Source: Bacillus sp. BP-3 (GTDB lineage: Bacteria; Bacillota; Bacilli; Bacillales; Bacillaceae_G). From it: DNA of 64,000 nucleotides. The position numbers were made by a program, and so were the translations under genes. The stretch's first letter is position 1, and each line of letters starts with the position of its first letter. The stretch lies in assembly GCF_028401955.1 (NCBI RefSeq), contig NZ_JAQOTJ010000011.1, positions 62,001-126,000 on the forward strand, given 5' to 3'. Under the pieces are notes generated by a model. The model saw only the letters and a list, made by a program, of their open reading frames with translations, was not told where the DNA came from and made no database searches. This document shows, in pieces, positions 1 to 9,169 of the stretch.

Positions 1-1
1 T

Positions 2-577
2 GTTTACAAAAATAAACCTGAAAAACAGCCGAAATTTTCTAAAGTCACAAACGCTCACGTTACCGAGTCACGAATTGAATTAGATGCTCATACCGGTACA
101 CATATTGATGCACCTCTTCATATGATTAATGAAGGAAAAACATTTGAAACCATACCATTAGAAACATTAATAGGAACTGCTAAAGTTTTTGACTTAACAG
201 CAGTACAAGATGGAATTACAAAAGCTGATTTAGAAAACCTTGATATTCAAGAAAATGATTTTGTGCTATTTAAAACACGCAATTCATTTGAAAACGAATT
301 TAACTTTGACTTTATTTTTTTAAAAGAGGACGGGGCGAATTATTTAGCAGCACGAAAGATTAGAGGGATTGGGATTGATGCACTTGGTGTTGAACGTAAT
401 CAACCAGGGCATCCTACTCATAAAATATTATTTGGTGCTAATATTATCGTTATTGAAGGATTATGCTTAAAAGAAATCTTACCTGACAGCTACTTTATGG
501 TAGCAGCACCATTAAAGTTAATTGGAACAGATGCCTCTCCAGCACGTGTTCTTCTTATAAAAAACATACAGGCTTGA
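2..577 (+). CDS. Cyclase family protein (kynurenine formamidase-like), 5' partial
   Basis: The reading frame is open from base 2, so the true start lies upstream of the window. The visible part is 191 codons and ends with TGA at 575. Early in it lies HTGTHIDAPLH, which matches the metal-binding HxGTHxDxPxH motif of the cyclase / arylformamidase family. These enzymes bind a divalent metal and hydrolyse amides or cyclise small molecules. Further on, FKTRNS and the region around residues 110-130 (GVERNQPGHPTH) fit the family core, which is about 210 residues long, so only about 20 residues seem to be missing. No kynurenine pathway genes are visible nearby, so the substrate is unknown. Confidence 0.8.
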   Translation, partial: VYKNKPEKQPKFSKVTNAHVTESRIELDAHTGTHIDAPLHMINEGKTFETIPLETLIGTAKVFDLTAVQDGITKADLENLDIQENDFVLFKTRNSFENEFNFDFIFLKEDGANYLAARKIRGIGIDALGVERNQPGHPTHKILFGANIIVIEGLCLKEILPDSYFMVAAPLKLIGTDASPARVLLIKNIQA

Positions 578-597
578 ATCATTATCCCAATCAACAA

Positions 598-626
598 ATA
601 GCCTTATTCTCATTGGAATAGGGCTA
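598..626 (+). terminator. Possible terminator after the cyclase gene
   Basis: AGCCTTATTC pairs with GAATAGGGCT around a six-base loop just after the cyclase stop codon. The tail is not clearly T-rich, so this is a weak candidate. Confidence 0.35.
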
Positions 627-674
627 CCTAAATTACTTAGATTGATGCATTTATTACATTTTCAATAACAGCAA

Positions 675-1580
675 CTATTCTTTTTTCTCATTTTTCTCTA
701 CAGCGTGCCCACCAAATTCATTACGTAATGCTGCTACCACTTTCCCAGTAAATGTATCGTTTTCTAACGAACGATACCGCATTAGTAATGACAAAGCGAT
801 AACAGGCGTTGCCGCTTGCAGATCAAGAGCCGTTTCAACTGTCCATTTCCCTTCACCTGAAGAATGCATAATTCCTTTGATTTCATTTAATTTTGCATCT
901 TTAGAAAATGCACGTTCTGTCAATTCCATTAGCCATGAACGAATAACTGAACCATGATTCCACACTTTTGCTACTTTTTCATAATCATAATCGAATTCAC
1001 TTTTCTCTAATACTTCAAATCCTTCACCAATGGCAGCCATCATTCCATATTCAATACCATTATGAACCATCTTTAGAAAGTGTCCGCTCCCCCCTTTTCC
1101 TGCATATATATAACCATTTTCTACCGCTGTATCCCGGAAAACAGGTTCTACAATCGTCCAAGCTTCTGGATCTCCGCCAATCATATAGCAAGCTCCGTGA
1201 CGCGCACCTTCTGTTCCGCCAGATGTTCCTGCATCCATAAAATGCACGCCAACTTTTTTGAACTCATTATAACGTCGAATAGATTCCTTAAAATGAGAAT
1301 TACCCGCTTCAATTACAATATCTCCTGGATTTAAAAATGACGTAATTTCACTCATCACGGAATCAACAACCGCATGCGGAACCATAATCCAAATTACTCT
1401 CGGTTTTTCTAATGATTGAATAAGTTCCGCTAATGTATCTGTACCAATAGCCCCGTATCCCTCTATTTCCTTCACTGCATTTGCATTTAAATCAAAAGCA
1501 ACTACTTCATGCTTTTTATCAATTAAATTTTTTCCTAAGTTAAGTCCCATTTTCCCTAAACCAATTAAACCAATCTTCAT
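675..1580 (-). CDS. yqeC: 6-phosphogluconate dehydrogenase, decarboxylating (short form)
   Basis: A 301-residue protein that starts with a Rossmann dinucleotide-binding motif (GLIGLGKMG, residues 4-12) and continues with the 6PGDH substrate motif DAGTSGG near residue 117 and a C-terminal helical domain (HSSGEGKWTVE near residue 240). It should oxidise and decarboxylate 6-phosphogluconate to ribulose 5-phosphate. The length is typical of the short NAD-type enzymes such as B. subtilis YqeC, not the 470-residue GndA form. A good AGGAGG box lies before the ATG. The gene stands alone between a convergent cyclase gene and a divergent hydrolase pseudogene. Confidence 0.9.
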   Translation of the reverse strand: MKIGLIGLGKMGLNLGKNLIDKKHEVVAFDLNANAVKEIEGYGAIGTDTLAELIQSLEKPRVIWIMVPHAVVDSVMSEITSFLNPGDIVIEAGNSHFKESIRRYNEFKKVGVHFMDAGTSGGTEGARHGACYMIGGDPEAWTIVEPVFRDTAVENGYIYAGKGGSGHFLKMVHNGIEYGMMAAIGEGFEVLEKSEFDYDYEKVAKVWNHGSVIRSWLMELTERAFSKDAKLNEIKGIMHSSGEGKWTVETALDLQAATPVIALSLLMRYRSLENDTFTGKVVAALRNEFGGHAVEKNEKKE

Positions 1581-1842
1581 GTTTATTCCCTCCTAAAAGT
1601 AGCAGTTTTCCTATATATTTATCTTTCTCCATATTGACAACATATAGTTACTCGAAAAATCTCATTTTCAGTAAGGCTTTCGATTTATATTTCTCTATAT
1701 CCAAGAACTCTCTCTAAAATTGTTCCATCACAAATCAAATTAAAAATACTTTCCAATTCTATTTTGCACAAATTCGTTTTAGCAGATACACTGTAATTAA
1801 TTCTTGAAATTAAAATTTTCAAATAATTAAAGAGGTGTGAGC

Positions 1843-2594
1843 ATGTATAAGAAACAACTCATGAATTCCAATAACATCAATTATTTATTATTTGAACCTG
1901 TTCATTATAATAAACATGTTACAGTTATTATTTATCATGGTTGGGGTTCAAGTATATACAATCAAACTTTTTTCGCAAATATTTTAGCAAATTTCGGCTA
2001 CACTGTTATAATTCCTGAAATTATATACCATGATTCTAGACAACCTTTGTTGAATTATTTTTCTAAAACAATTATGGAACAATATTTTTGGAAAACGATT
2101 TTGCAATCTGTTGAAGAGGTACCAATGTTTATTCACGGCCTTTCCCTTTCTGACCATAAACTGATTGTCTTCGGAAGTTCTATGGGGGGTTTATTGCTTC
2201 TGGTGCTTTTGTTCAAGAACACCAAATAGAAGCTCTAATTAATGTAAATGGTTCAGGTGCTTGGTTAACTTCTGAAGAAATGTTTCAAAAACAAGGTTCC
2301 GATGCTTACAGTGATATCGATGCTATCAAGCGATTAGACCCTATTAACTTTTTACATAATTTTAAAAATAGACCTATCCTATTACTTCACGGCCTGGAAG
2401 ATCAAATTATTTCTCCAATTGGGCAGCAAACTTTTTATGAACAAGCTCTAGCATATGGAGAAATTGAAAATACTAATCTCTCACTTACTCTCTATCCTCA
2501 CATAAACCACTCTATTAGCTTACCAATGCTAGAAAATGTCGTGAATTGGATAGAAGAAAAATTCGTTATATCAAAAAACACTCATCAATCATAA
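1843..2594 (+). pseudogene. Alpha/beta hydrolase, frameshifted in a G run
   Basis: Two reading frames together make one alpha/beta hydrolase of about 250 residues. The first holds the oxyanion-side motif YHGWGSS and the nucleophile elbow GSSMGG; the second holds the catalytic acid (LHGLEDQII) and histidine (HINHSI). The break is in the run of six G at about 2194-2199. A seventh G would continue ATG GGG GGG TTT ATT GCT TCT GGT in frame into the second part, removing the stop at 2227. The start ATG at 1843 is preceded by AAAGAGGTG. It resembles the YitV-type esterases, but the substrate is unknown. It could be a true mutation, a slippage-prone phase switch, or a sequencing error in the homopolymer. 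Confidence 0.75.
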
Positions 2595-2616
2595 AAAGAT
2601 GAGTGTTTCTTTCTTT
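2578..2616 (+). terminator. Rho-independent terminator of the hydrolase locus
   Basis: ACACTCATC pairs with GATGAGTGT and is followed by TTCTTTCTTT. The hairpin includes the stop codon of the hydrolase. Confidence 0.75.
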
Positions 2617-2778
2617 ATGCAAAGTACTGTTCTAGAAAAACCAAATTTTATATCCAATCTATGCATCTCCAAAAAATTCAACATATCAATTGTAAAAATT
2701 GAAAATAACAGCGCATATAATATCCATTATTCTAGAACTAACGTTATGTTCTGTATATTTTAACAATTCTAGCGAAAA

Positions 2779-3663
2779 TCAAAATTCAGCTAGGATTGGA
2801 AACTTACTCTCATTAAATTCAACAGGAATTTCTCCTCTTACCATTAAATGTTTATTTGATTCATATAGTTTTAAATCAGCATTCTCCACCCCTAATTGAT
2901 CAGGAGAGAAATAAAACTCAATTGTGTGGAATGCTTCTGGAATTACCGCACATAATTCATCTAAAATAGGCATCAGCTCACTTATTACTCCATATAACTT
3001 CAACACACCCTCTTCAATTTCATATACAAGTATAGCGTTGAGTTCTTCTGAAAAATAAAGTTTCTTGTTCCATTTTTCATCATACATATTTAAGTAGAAA
3101 GATGACTGATAGTGTAACGGTGCAAAAACTCGTGAAAGGCATTCTTTATTTTCAAATACATCTTTCATAATCTGCACATCTTTTTCATCAAAAAAGTCTA
3201 ATTTTCGAATAGATGATAACCTTTGCTCATTCTTTTCATACTTCATAATTGAAATATATTCTTTAACTACTTTAAAACCAAATGGTGTATATAGCTCTGG
3301 TGTTTCTGTAAATAAAAATGAATAGTTATATTGCTCATCAATCTTTTTCAACACTTCATCAAACAACTGCTTCATAAAACCTTTATTTCGATAATTAGGG
3401 TGTGTCATTACAGATTGAATACCAGCTGCTTTTATACGTTCTCCGCCCGCCATCATTGGCATTGAAAACATAGATACATTTGCAATTGCTACATCTTCTT
3501 CAAATAAAGTTAACGGTGAGTATGTTTCATTCCAAAATCCTTTTTCATAAAAATCTTGTAATGTATGTGTTGGAATGTGAAATACTCTTTCAAACAAATC
3601 GTACAATCGCTCTCTTCGCTCATTTTCAAACGTGTAATTAGCACAAACCATAATTTTATCCAT
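2779..3663 (-). CDS. GNAT-family N-acetyltransferase (Eis-like)
   Basis: A 294-residue protein with an N-terminal GNAT fold. The acetyl-CoA pyrophosphate loop is seen at QSVMTHPNYRNKGFMKQL (about residues 83-100), where R/K-N-K-G-F replaces the usual R/Q-x-x-G-x. The segment TPELYTPFGFKVV is characteristic of Eis-like enzymes with a second half that helps form the active site. A GGAGG box stands close before the ATG. It acetylates an amine on an unknown acceptor. It is a single gene, convergent with the upstream hydrolase locus. Confidence 0.85.
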   Translation of the reverse strand: MDKIMVCANYTFENERRERLYDLFERVFHIPTHTLQDFYEKGFWNETYSPLTLFEEDVAIANVSMFSMPMMAGGERIKAAGIQSVMTHPNYRNKGFMKQLFDEVLKKIDEQYNYSFLFTETPELYTPFGFKVVKEYISIMKYEKNEQRLSSIRKLDFFDEKDVQIMKDVFENKECLSRVFAPLHYQSSFYLNMYDEKWNKKLYFSEELNAILVYEIEEGVLKLYGVISELMPILDELCAVIPEAFHTIEFYFSPDQLGVENADLKLYESNKHLMVRGEIPVEFNESKFPILAEF

Positions 3664-4183
3664 GTTGTTCCTCCGCTTGCAAATTACTACTTATTCCCCT
3701 TACTTTTTGGCTATAAATATTATGAAGTGATGTAAAGAATAAGTGCTATATTTCAACATATTATCACAAATTTTTTAAAAAAGTTCTATATTAATAAAAA
3801 TATTTTCCGTTACATTAAAGTTGAATATAAGAATATTATTATATATTAATATAATAATTATAAATAAAACACTGTGAACACTTGGTTTTAATGGATATTT
3901 CAAACTAAAAATAATTAATCAGATTTGAATTTTATTTTTATTTTTTCATTTCTATTTTCGTTTTTTTATTTCCTTCATTGTCTTTTACCTAATTCTTTTT
4001 ATCCTATTTTTTTATTTTTTTTAAAAATTTTTCATTTTAATTCTCCATGTAATAAATCTTTATAATTCATAACGTCATTCGAAAACCATATAAAATTCTA
4101 AGTTTCTTAATTTTCATTTGCTTCTCAATAATACTAGTTTAAAATAATTCATACCGTATTTTATTTAGAAAGGAAATTTACAT
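3664..4183. other. AT-rich gene-free stretch
   Basis: About 520 bases of very AT-rich sequence with long T and A runs on both strands. No reading frame with a ribosome binding site and no convincing hairpin was seen. It probably holds the divergent promoters of the acetyltransferase and the methyltransferase, but no boxes stand out. Confidence 0.5.
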
Positions 4184-4282
4184 ATGTATCACTATGTAAC
4201 AGACATATAGTAACTGTAATGCGTGTCGTGGACCTCCTTTTATATTCAAACTATAAGATGTAAATTAGGAGGGCTAACCATG
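4184..4282 (+). promoter_or_regulatory. Possible leader peptide and SD-sequestering hairpin before the methyltransferase
   Basis: An eight-codon frame MYHYVTDI (4184-4210) follows AGAAAGGAAA with normal spacing. After it, CCTCCT (4233-4238) can pair with AGGAGG (4267-4272), which is the Shine-Dalgarno of the methyltransferase ATG at 4280. A short leader followed by a masked ribosome site is the layout of translational attenuation. The stem is only six base pairs with a 28-base loop, so this is a suggestion from sequence alone. Confidence 0.3.
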
Positions 4283-5032
4283 AAAGATACTTTTTATCAT
4301 TTTGTTAAACAAGCTAATACACCATTTCAAGGATGGAATTTCTCGTTTTTAACAGATACCGGAAGACTAAGTACAGAGCCACTTCCGCGGAGCTATTCAT
4401 CCATAGTATTACAATATATCCATAATGTAGATAACATGCTTGACATGGGAACTGGTGGTGGTGAATTTTTATCTTTACTAACCCCGCTTCCTGCTAGAAC
4501 TGCAGTACCAGAAGGATACGCTCCCAATATCGCTTTGGCAAAAGCTAAGATCGAACCTTTAGGTATATCTGCTCATGCAATCGAGGATGATACACATTTG
4601 CCATTTGCTAACGAACAATTTGATTTGATTATTAACAAACATGAATCATATTGTGAAACAGAAGTAAAAAGAATTTTAAAACCGAACTGTATTTTTATTA
4701 TTCAACAAGTCGGTGGATTAGATAATTTGGAATTAAACCACCTACTTCATGCATATACTGAAAGTGAGTACAATTATTGAGATATGCAATATGCCTCCTC
4801 AAAACTGAAACAATTTGGATTTCAAATCCTTAAACAGCAGGAATGTTTCCCCTATCAACGATTTTACAACATCGGAAGCATTATATATTATTTAAAAGCA
4901 ATTCCATGGCAAATCCCTGATTTTTCGGTATCAAAATATGAAGAACAATTGCTTCATGTCCATAACCACATTCAACAAAATAGATTTATTGAAGTAAAAG
5001 CACATCGCTTTTACATCATTGCTTCTTTTTAA
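4280..5032 (+). pseudogene. Class I SAM-dependent methyltransferase, interrupted by an in-frame TGA
   Basis: The ATG at 4280 follows TAGGAGGG. The protein has motif I of class I methyltransferases (LDMGTGGGEF), an acidic motif II region (EDDTHLPF) and FDLIINKHESY. After residue 166 comes TGA (4778-4780), then the same frame continues for 83 more codons to 5032 (QYASSKLKQFGFQILK...). The joined length of about 250 residues suits a complete enzyme. The flanking residues (SEYNY-stop-DMQYA) suggest that the TGA replaced a TGG tryptophan codon. No frameshift is needed. Relatives of this type are annotated only as methyltransferases; the acceptor is unknown. Confidence 0.75.
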
Positions 5033-5170
5033 TTCATCGCCTCTCCAAGCTAATTCATTACATATGGAGAAGCAGTATACTAGTAAAACCAAAAATGTTA
5101 CCATCACTTGCAATATTTCTCATTTCATTGTAAAATGAAACCATAGTATACGATATGCAGGCAAATCCAC

Positions 5171-5236
5171 TTCACATATTATCAAGCATCAATAGGGATG
5201 ATATGCGTTCCTTATGGGTTTTTGATAATATGTGAA
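5171..5236 (+). promoter_or_regulatory. Large perfect inverted repeat in the leader of the cold-shock gene
   Basis: TTCACATATTATCAA (5171-5185) and TTGATAATATGTGAA (5222-5236) are perfect 15-base complements with a 36-base interior that can fold further (CATC with GATG). The repeat is followed by TTTTTATTTTG. It ends 70 bases before the csp start codon. It could be a temperature-sensitive 5' UTR structure, an attenuator, or a protein-binding site. Cold-shock genes in Firmicutes usually have long structured leaders. Confidence 0.55.
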
Positions 5237-5306
5237 TTTTTATTTTGCTTAGAAATAAGACGGATCATATTACACTTATTTTCTTTATTTTTAGGAGGCA
5301 TTTACC

Positions 5307-5510
5307 ATGACATTAACAGGTAAAGTAAAATGGTTTAACAGCGAAAAAGGTTTCGGATTCATCGAAGTTGCAGACGGAAACGACGTATTCGTTCACTTCT
5401 CAGCTATTACTGGCGACGGTTTCAAATCTCTTGATGAAGGTCAAGAAGTAAGCTTCGAAGTTGAAGAAGGCAACCGCGGACCTCAAGCTAAAAACGTTGT
5501 AAAGCTATAA
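5307..5510 (+). CDS. Cold-shock protein (CspA/CspB family)
   Basis: A 67-residue single cold-shock domain with both RNA-binding motifs, KGFGFI (RNP1) and VFVHFSAI (RNP2). It ends in [12 protein letters not shown], typical of the Bacillus Csp paralogues. It acts as a nucleic-acid chaperone that melts RNA structure in the cold. TTAGGAGG lies seven bases before the ATG. The gene is followed by its own terminator and then by a YdjO-like gene. B. cereus has several csp genes; this one looks closest to the one often called cspE, but I do not assign the symbol. Confidence 0.95.
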   Translation: MTLTGKVKWFNSEKGFGFIEVADGNDVFVHFSAITGDGFKSLDEGQEVSFEVEEGNRGPQAKNVVKL

Positions 5511-5520
5511 TTTAGACAAT

Positions 5521-5557
5521 AAAAGGGTTGTTAACACGAACGGTTAACAACCTTTTT
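5521..5557 (+). terminator. Terminator of the cold-shock gene
   Basis: AAAAGGGTTGTTAAC pairs with GTTAACAACCTTTTT. It lies 11 bases after the csp stop codon and has a clear T tail. Confidence 0.85.
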
Positions 5558-5597
5558 AATTATATAAACACTTATTTCACATAAAAGGAGTGGTCTC

Positions 5598-5783
5598 GTG
5601 TATCGTAACAAAAAGAATGACGTTGCAGAAGTAGCACCGGAAGAAATCCCAGTTTGGGAATGTGAGTCAGAGGAATGCTTAGGGTGGATGCGAAAAAACT
5701 TCGCATTTGAAGAGCACCCAAAATGCCCTTTATGTGGAAGTGAAATGAAAAGCGGAGAACGTTTATTGCCTCGATTGGGATAA
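5598..5783 (+). CDS. YdjO-family small zinc-ribbon-like protein
   Basis: A 61-residue protein starting at GTG (5598), eight bases after AAAGGAG. Four cysteines are arranged as C22-x4-C27 and C43-x2-C46 (ECESEEC and CPLCG), which suggests a bound zinc. The family is called cold-inducible YdjO in B. subtilis. Here it lies directly behind a cold-shock gene but after that gene's terminator, so it may be transcribed separately or by readthrough. No catalytic residues are visible; the role is unknown. Confidence 0.85.
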   Translation: MYRNKKNDVAEVAPEEIPVWECESEECLGWMRKNFAFEEHPKCPLCGSEMKSGERLLPRLG

Positions 5784-5792
5784 AATATTTGT

Positions 5793-5828
5793 AAAACCCT
5801 TGCAGAATATTCTCTGCAAGGGTTTTTT
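5793..5828 (+). terminator. Terminator of the YdjO-like gene
   Basis: AAACCCTTGCAGA pairs with TCTGCAAGGGTTT and runs into TTTTTT. It lies just after the stop codon. Confidence 0.9.
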
Positions 5829-6085
5829 ATGCTTTCAAGTTTGACTCCAAATCTATATGAATAACTCCCCCTCTTCAATTTTGGGACTAACCTCTTCTTG
5901 ACCATAATAAGTTGTTATAAAGTAAACTTATAATAATTGAACTTTTCCTCCCATGTCTAATTATAAATTGAACCAGCCAAGCATTATGTTAGCAGCTAGC
6001 TCCCCACTATTTTCTTTTTTGAAAACATTGAGATAAGAGCGTTACTACTTAAAAATTGAGAGATAAAAAAATGGAGTGTGATTTT

Positions 6086-6823
6086 ATGGAGCGAATTTTA
6101 TTTCCGATAATTGTTACGTTTTTTTCATTTGGAGGGTTGTTATTTGGCGGAATTGTTGGTCTTACAACTAAACGGATAATTGAAAAACAAACATATCACT
6201 TATATGCTCTTTGCGGAGGGATTCTACTTGGATTATTACTAATAGAAATCATTCCAGAAACATTCTCGAGTTATGAAATAATCGGCCCTATCCTCGGTAG
6301 TACTATTGGAATTTTAATGATGCGTTTAATTGATCACTACTGTCATCATTTTATGGTACATAATTATGATAAACAAACATGGCAACCGTTTTTATTTCTT
6401 TCCTTTGCAATTTTTATCCACAATCTGCCTAGCGGTTTTGCGTTAGGAACTGCTTTTACAACGCATCATGAATCTACTATTTCTTTCTTACTAGCCATTA
6501 TTATTCATCACGTTCCTGAAGGTCTTGCTTTAATTATCTCTTTCCTATTTACAGAGCATAAATATATATCTTTCATCTTAATCATCCTCTTTTTATCAAT
6601 CATTCTTGGTTTAAGCACAGCGTTTGGTATGATTATTAACAGCAAAACGATTCATTTACCAGGCTTAATAATGGGAAGCGCCATCGGTTCTTTAGGATAT
6701 GTAACACTCCATGAAATGCTTTGGAAAGCAAAAAAACACTTATCATTATCCTCTTTCCTTTCTTGGACTTTTGTTGGATGTTTACTTATTATCGTTTTTT
6801 TGCCTTTTATAAGTCATCATTAA
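6086..6823 (+). CDS. ZIP-family divalent metal transporter
   Basis: A membrane protein of 245 residues from the ATG at 6086, chosen because GGAG lies nine bases upstream. About eight membrane segments are visible. The two metal-site helices contain HNLPSGFALG and HHVPEGLAL, which match the TM4 and TM5 metal-binding motifs of ZIP transporters (usually HNxPEG and HExPEG). It should bring Zn2+, Fe2+ or Mn2+ into the cell. The change of the usual glutamate to serine in the first motif is seen in some bacterial ZIPs. No metal-regulator box was recognised upstream. Confidence 0.85.
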   Translation: MERILFPIIVTFFSFGGLLFGGIVGLTTKRIIEKQTYHLYALCGGILLGLLLIEIIPETFSSYEIIGPILGSTIGILMMRLIDHYCHHFMVHNYDKQTWQPFLFLSFAIFIHNLPSGFALGTAFTTHHESTISFLLAIIIHHVPEGLALIISFLFTEHKYISFILIILFLSIILGLSTAFGMIINSKTIHLPGLIMGSAIGSLGYVTLHEMLWKAKKHLSLSSFLSWTFVGCLLIIVFLPFISHH

Positions 6824-6905
6824 AAGAGAACTTCCCTAACTGTTTGTATATTTTACCTTTTTCTCCAAAACATAATAGTATCTCAGTATGTAAGGAGGAA
6901 GTTCC

Positions 6906-8596
6906 ATGTTTCAAAAAACTGCTGGTGAAGTACTGATTGATTTATTAATCGAATGGGGCGTCGATCACATATATGGAATGCCCGGTGATTCCATTAATTC
7001 TATTGTCGAGCCACTTCGTAAAGCGCAAGATAAAATTAAATTTATTCAAGTTCGTCACGAAGAAGCTGGCGCTTTAGCAGCTGCTTCTTATGCAAAATTA
7101 ACTGGTAAACTCGGCGTATGTATGGCAATCGCTGGGCCAGGTGCTATACATTTACTCAATGGATTGTACGATGCTAAATTAGACCAAGCGCCTGTCCTTG
7201 CTATTACTGGTCAAATTGAGTCAGATTTAATTGGAACTGGCTTTTTTCAAGAAGTAAATTTAGAAAGAATGTTTGATGATGTCGCCGTTTATAACCAGCG
7301 CATCATGTCAGCGGAACAACTTCCCGCTGTAGTAAACCAAGCCATTCGCATGGCTTATACTAAAAAAGGGGTATCTGTTCTTACCATTCCAGATGATATT
7401 CAAAAATTTGAGGTAGATGCAAAAGCGCGGATTACCACACCTGCTTTTACGATGCCAGAATTATTCCCAAAGCAGCACGATTTAGAAACAGCTATTACTG
7501 CATTAAATGAAGCAAAAAAACCTGTAATACTAGCAGGAAAAGGCGCAAGAGATTCAAAGGAACCGTTACTTGCTTTTGCCGAGAAAATTGGAGCGCCTAT
7601 TGTATTAACACTTCCAGCCAAAGGAGTAATTCCAGATGAGCATTCACTTTGCTAGGTTTAATTGGGACAAAGCCTGCATATGAAGCTATGCAACATGCAG
7701 ATACACTCATTATGGTCGGCACCTCTTACCCATTCACAGGTTTCTTACCAGAAAAGGCCAAAACGCTTCATATCGACACAGATCCAGCACAAATTGGTAA
7801 ACGTTATCCAACAGATATTGGGCTTGCTGGTGATGCTGCTAAAACTTTAAAGTGGCTCACGCAAAATATTGAAAAACATACTGACCACTCATTTTTAGAA
7901 CACCATCAGGAACTAATGAAGAAATGGAAAGAGAAATTGCACAATCAAGAAAACGAAACCTCTGTTCCAATTAAACCTCAAAGAGTAATGCACGCACTAC
8001 AGCAAGTTGCAGATGATAATGCTATTTTATCAGTAGATGTTGGGAATGTAACGGTTTGGACGGCACGTCATTTCCGTATAACAAATCAACGTTTTATTTT
8101 ATCAAGTTGGTTAGCAACACTTGGTTGCGGTCTTCCTGGAGCGATTGCTGGACAGATTGCTTACCCAAATAAACAAGTTTTCGCAATTTGTGGCGATGGT
8201 GGATTTGGGATGACGATGAACGACTTTGTAACAGCTGTAAAATATAGACTTCCCATTGTTGTAGTCGTATTAAATAACCATAAAATCGCTATGATTAAAT
8301 TTGAACAAGAAGTAATGGGGAATATTGAATTTGGGACAGAACTTACCAATCCAAATTTCGCGAAATACGCTGAAATTTGCGGTGGAGTCGGTTACCGCGT
8401 TGAAAAGCCCGAAGAATTGATGCCTGCTTTTGAACAAGCTGTAAAACAAAACAGACCATGTATTATCGACGTACTCGTTGATGTCAACGAAGCTCCAATG
8501 CCTGCAAAAATTACGTTTGCCCAAGCAGCCGGCTATACTAAGCACATGCTGAAAGAATTATTTGAAGAAGGAAAAATTGATTTACCCCCTTTATAA
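6906..8596 (+). pseudogene. Pyruvate oxidase (YdaP/PoxB type), frameshifted
   Basis: A thiamine-diphosphate enzyme in two frames. The first 246 codons (ATG 6906 after AAGGAGGAA) carry the PYR domain with the catalytic glutamate region VRHEEAGALAA and end at TAG (7651). The second frame continues from about 7649 (LGLIGTKPAYEAM) with the FAD-type middle domain and the TPP motif GDGGFGMTMND...VLNN, to TAA at 8594. Together about 560 residues, near the 574 of B. subtilis YdaP. At the junction a few codons seem missing and the frame slips by one base near CACTTTGCTAGG (7640-7651). Pyruvate oxidase makes acetate or acetyl phosphate, CO2 and reduced quinone or peroxide. The stop codon TAA lies at the edge of a bcr1-like repeat. 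Confidence 0.8.
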
Positions 8597-8680
8597 AGTG
8601 AAATTTCCATCAGTGGGGTTTTCTTCATCCCCCCTACTGATGGTTAGTTGAACCAATCGGGCTTTTACGGGCAGTAAGTA
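8593..8680 (+). repeat. bcr1-like repeat, copy 1 (3' end degenerate)
   Basis: It begins ATAAAGTGAAATTTCCATCA, continues with a G/C-rich stem (AGTGGGG ... CCCTACTGATGG), and has the GGGCAGTAAG block near 8671-8680. The left ATAAA end overlaps the stop codon of the pyruvate oxidase pseudogene. A right-hand ATAAA is not seen, so this copy is truncated or diverged. It may serve as the terminator of that gene. Confidence 0.65.
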
Positions 8681-8728
8681 TACTTTAATAGCTACTGTCT
8701 TATCTCAAAATAGAATATCTCGATTATC

Positions 8729-9136
8729 TTAAAAAGTCACGATGAACGGCTGATTCTCTTCATCTAAACAATGTAAAATGCGCTCTTTGAAATTTTTCCA
8801 TGTTATCATTTGCAGCGCTTCTTCAATTGAAAAATATCCAACTTCTAAACTTTCACTACTTGTTGTAAATTGTCCTCCGATTGGCTTACCAACGAACAAA
8901 TGATTGCAAATACACTGTGAAACATTTTGATACACTCCGCAGTATTTCACAATTTTAATATCAATGCCAGTCTCTTCTTTCGCTTCCCGAATAGCACCTG
9001 CTGGAATCGCTTCTCCTTCTTCCACTTGACCGCCAGGAAGTTCCCACCCTCGCTTTGGACCTTTTAATAGTAAAATTTCGTTTTTATCATTTAACACGAC
9101 CGTTGCAGCACTTACAATATGTTTCGGATAAGGCAT
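8729..9136 (-). CDS. Nudix hydrolase
   Basis: A 135-residue protein. The Nudix box is complete: GQVEEGE, seven residues, then REAKEETGI, which matches Gx5Ex7REUxEExGU. It should hydrolyse a nucleoside diphosphate linked to another moiety. The start at 9136 (MPYPKH) is preferred over an upstream ATG because AAAGGAGGAG lies just before it. The preceding WELPGG and the short length suit ADP-ribose or NTP pyrophosphatases, but the substrate cannot be told. It follows the YdbC-like gene on the same strand by 33 bases, so the two may be cotranscribed. Confidence 0.9.
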   Translation of the reverse strand: MPYPKHIVSAATVVLNDKNEILLLKGPKRGWELPGGQVEEGEAIPAGAIREAKEETGIDIKIVKYCGVYQNVSQCICNHLFVGKPIGGQFTTSSESLEVGYFSIEEALQMITWKNFKERILHCLDEENQPFIVTF

Positions 9137-9169
9137 ACCTACTCCTCCTTTAGACAAATCGCTAACATT

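Noticed and set aside
5531-5905. A 124-codon minus-strand frame opposite the YdjO-like gene
   Set aside because: It runs antisense across a well-supported gene and two terminators.
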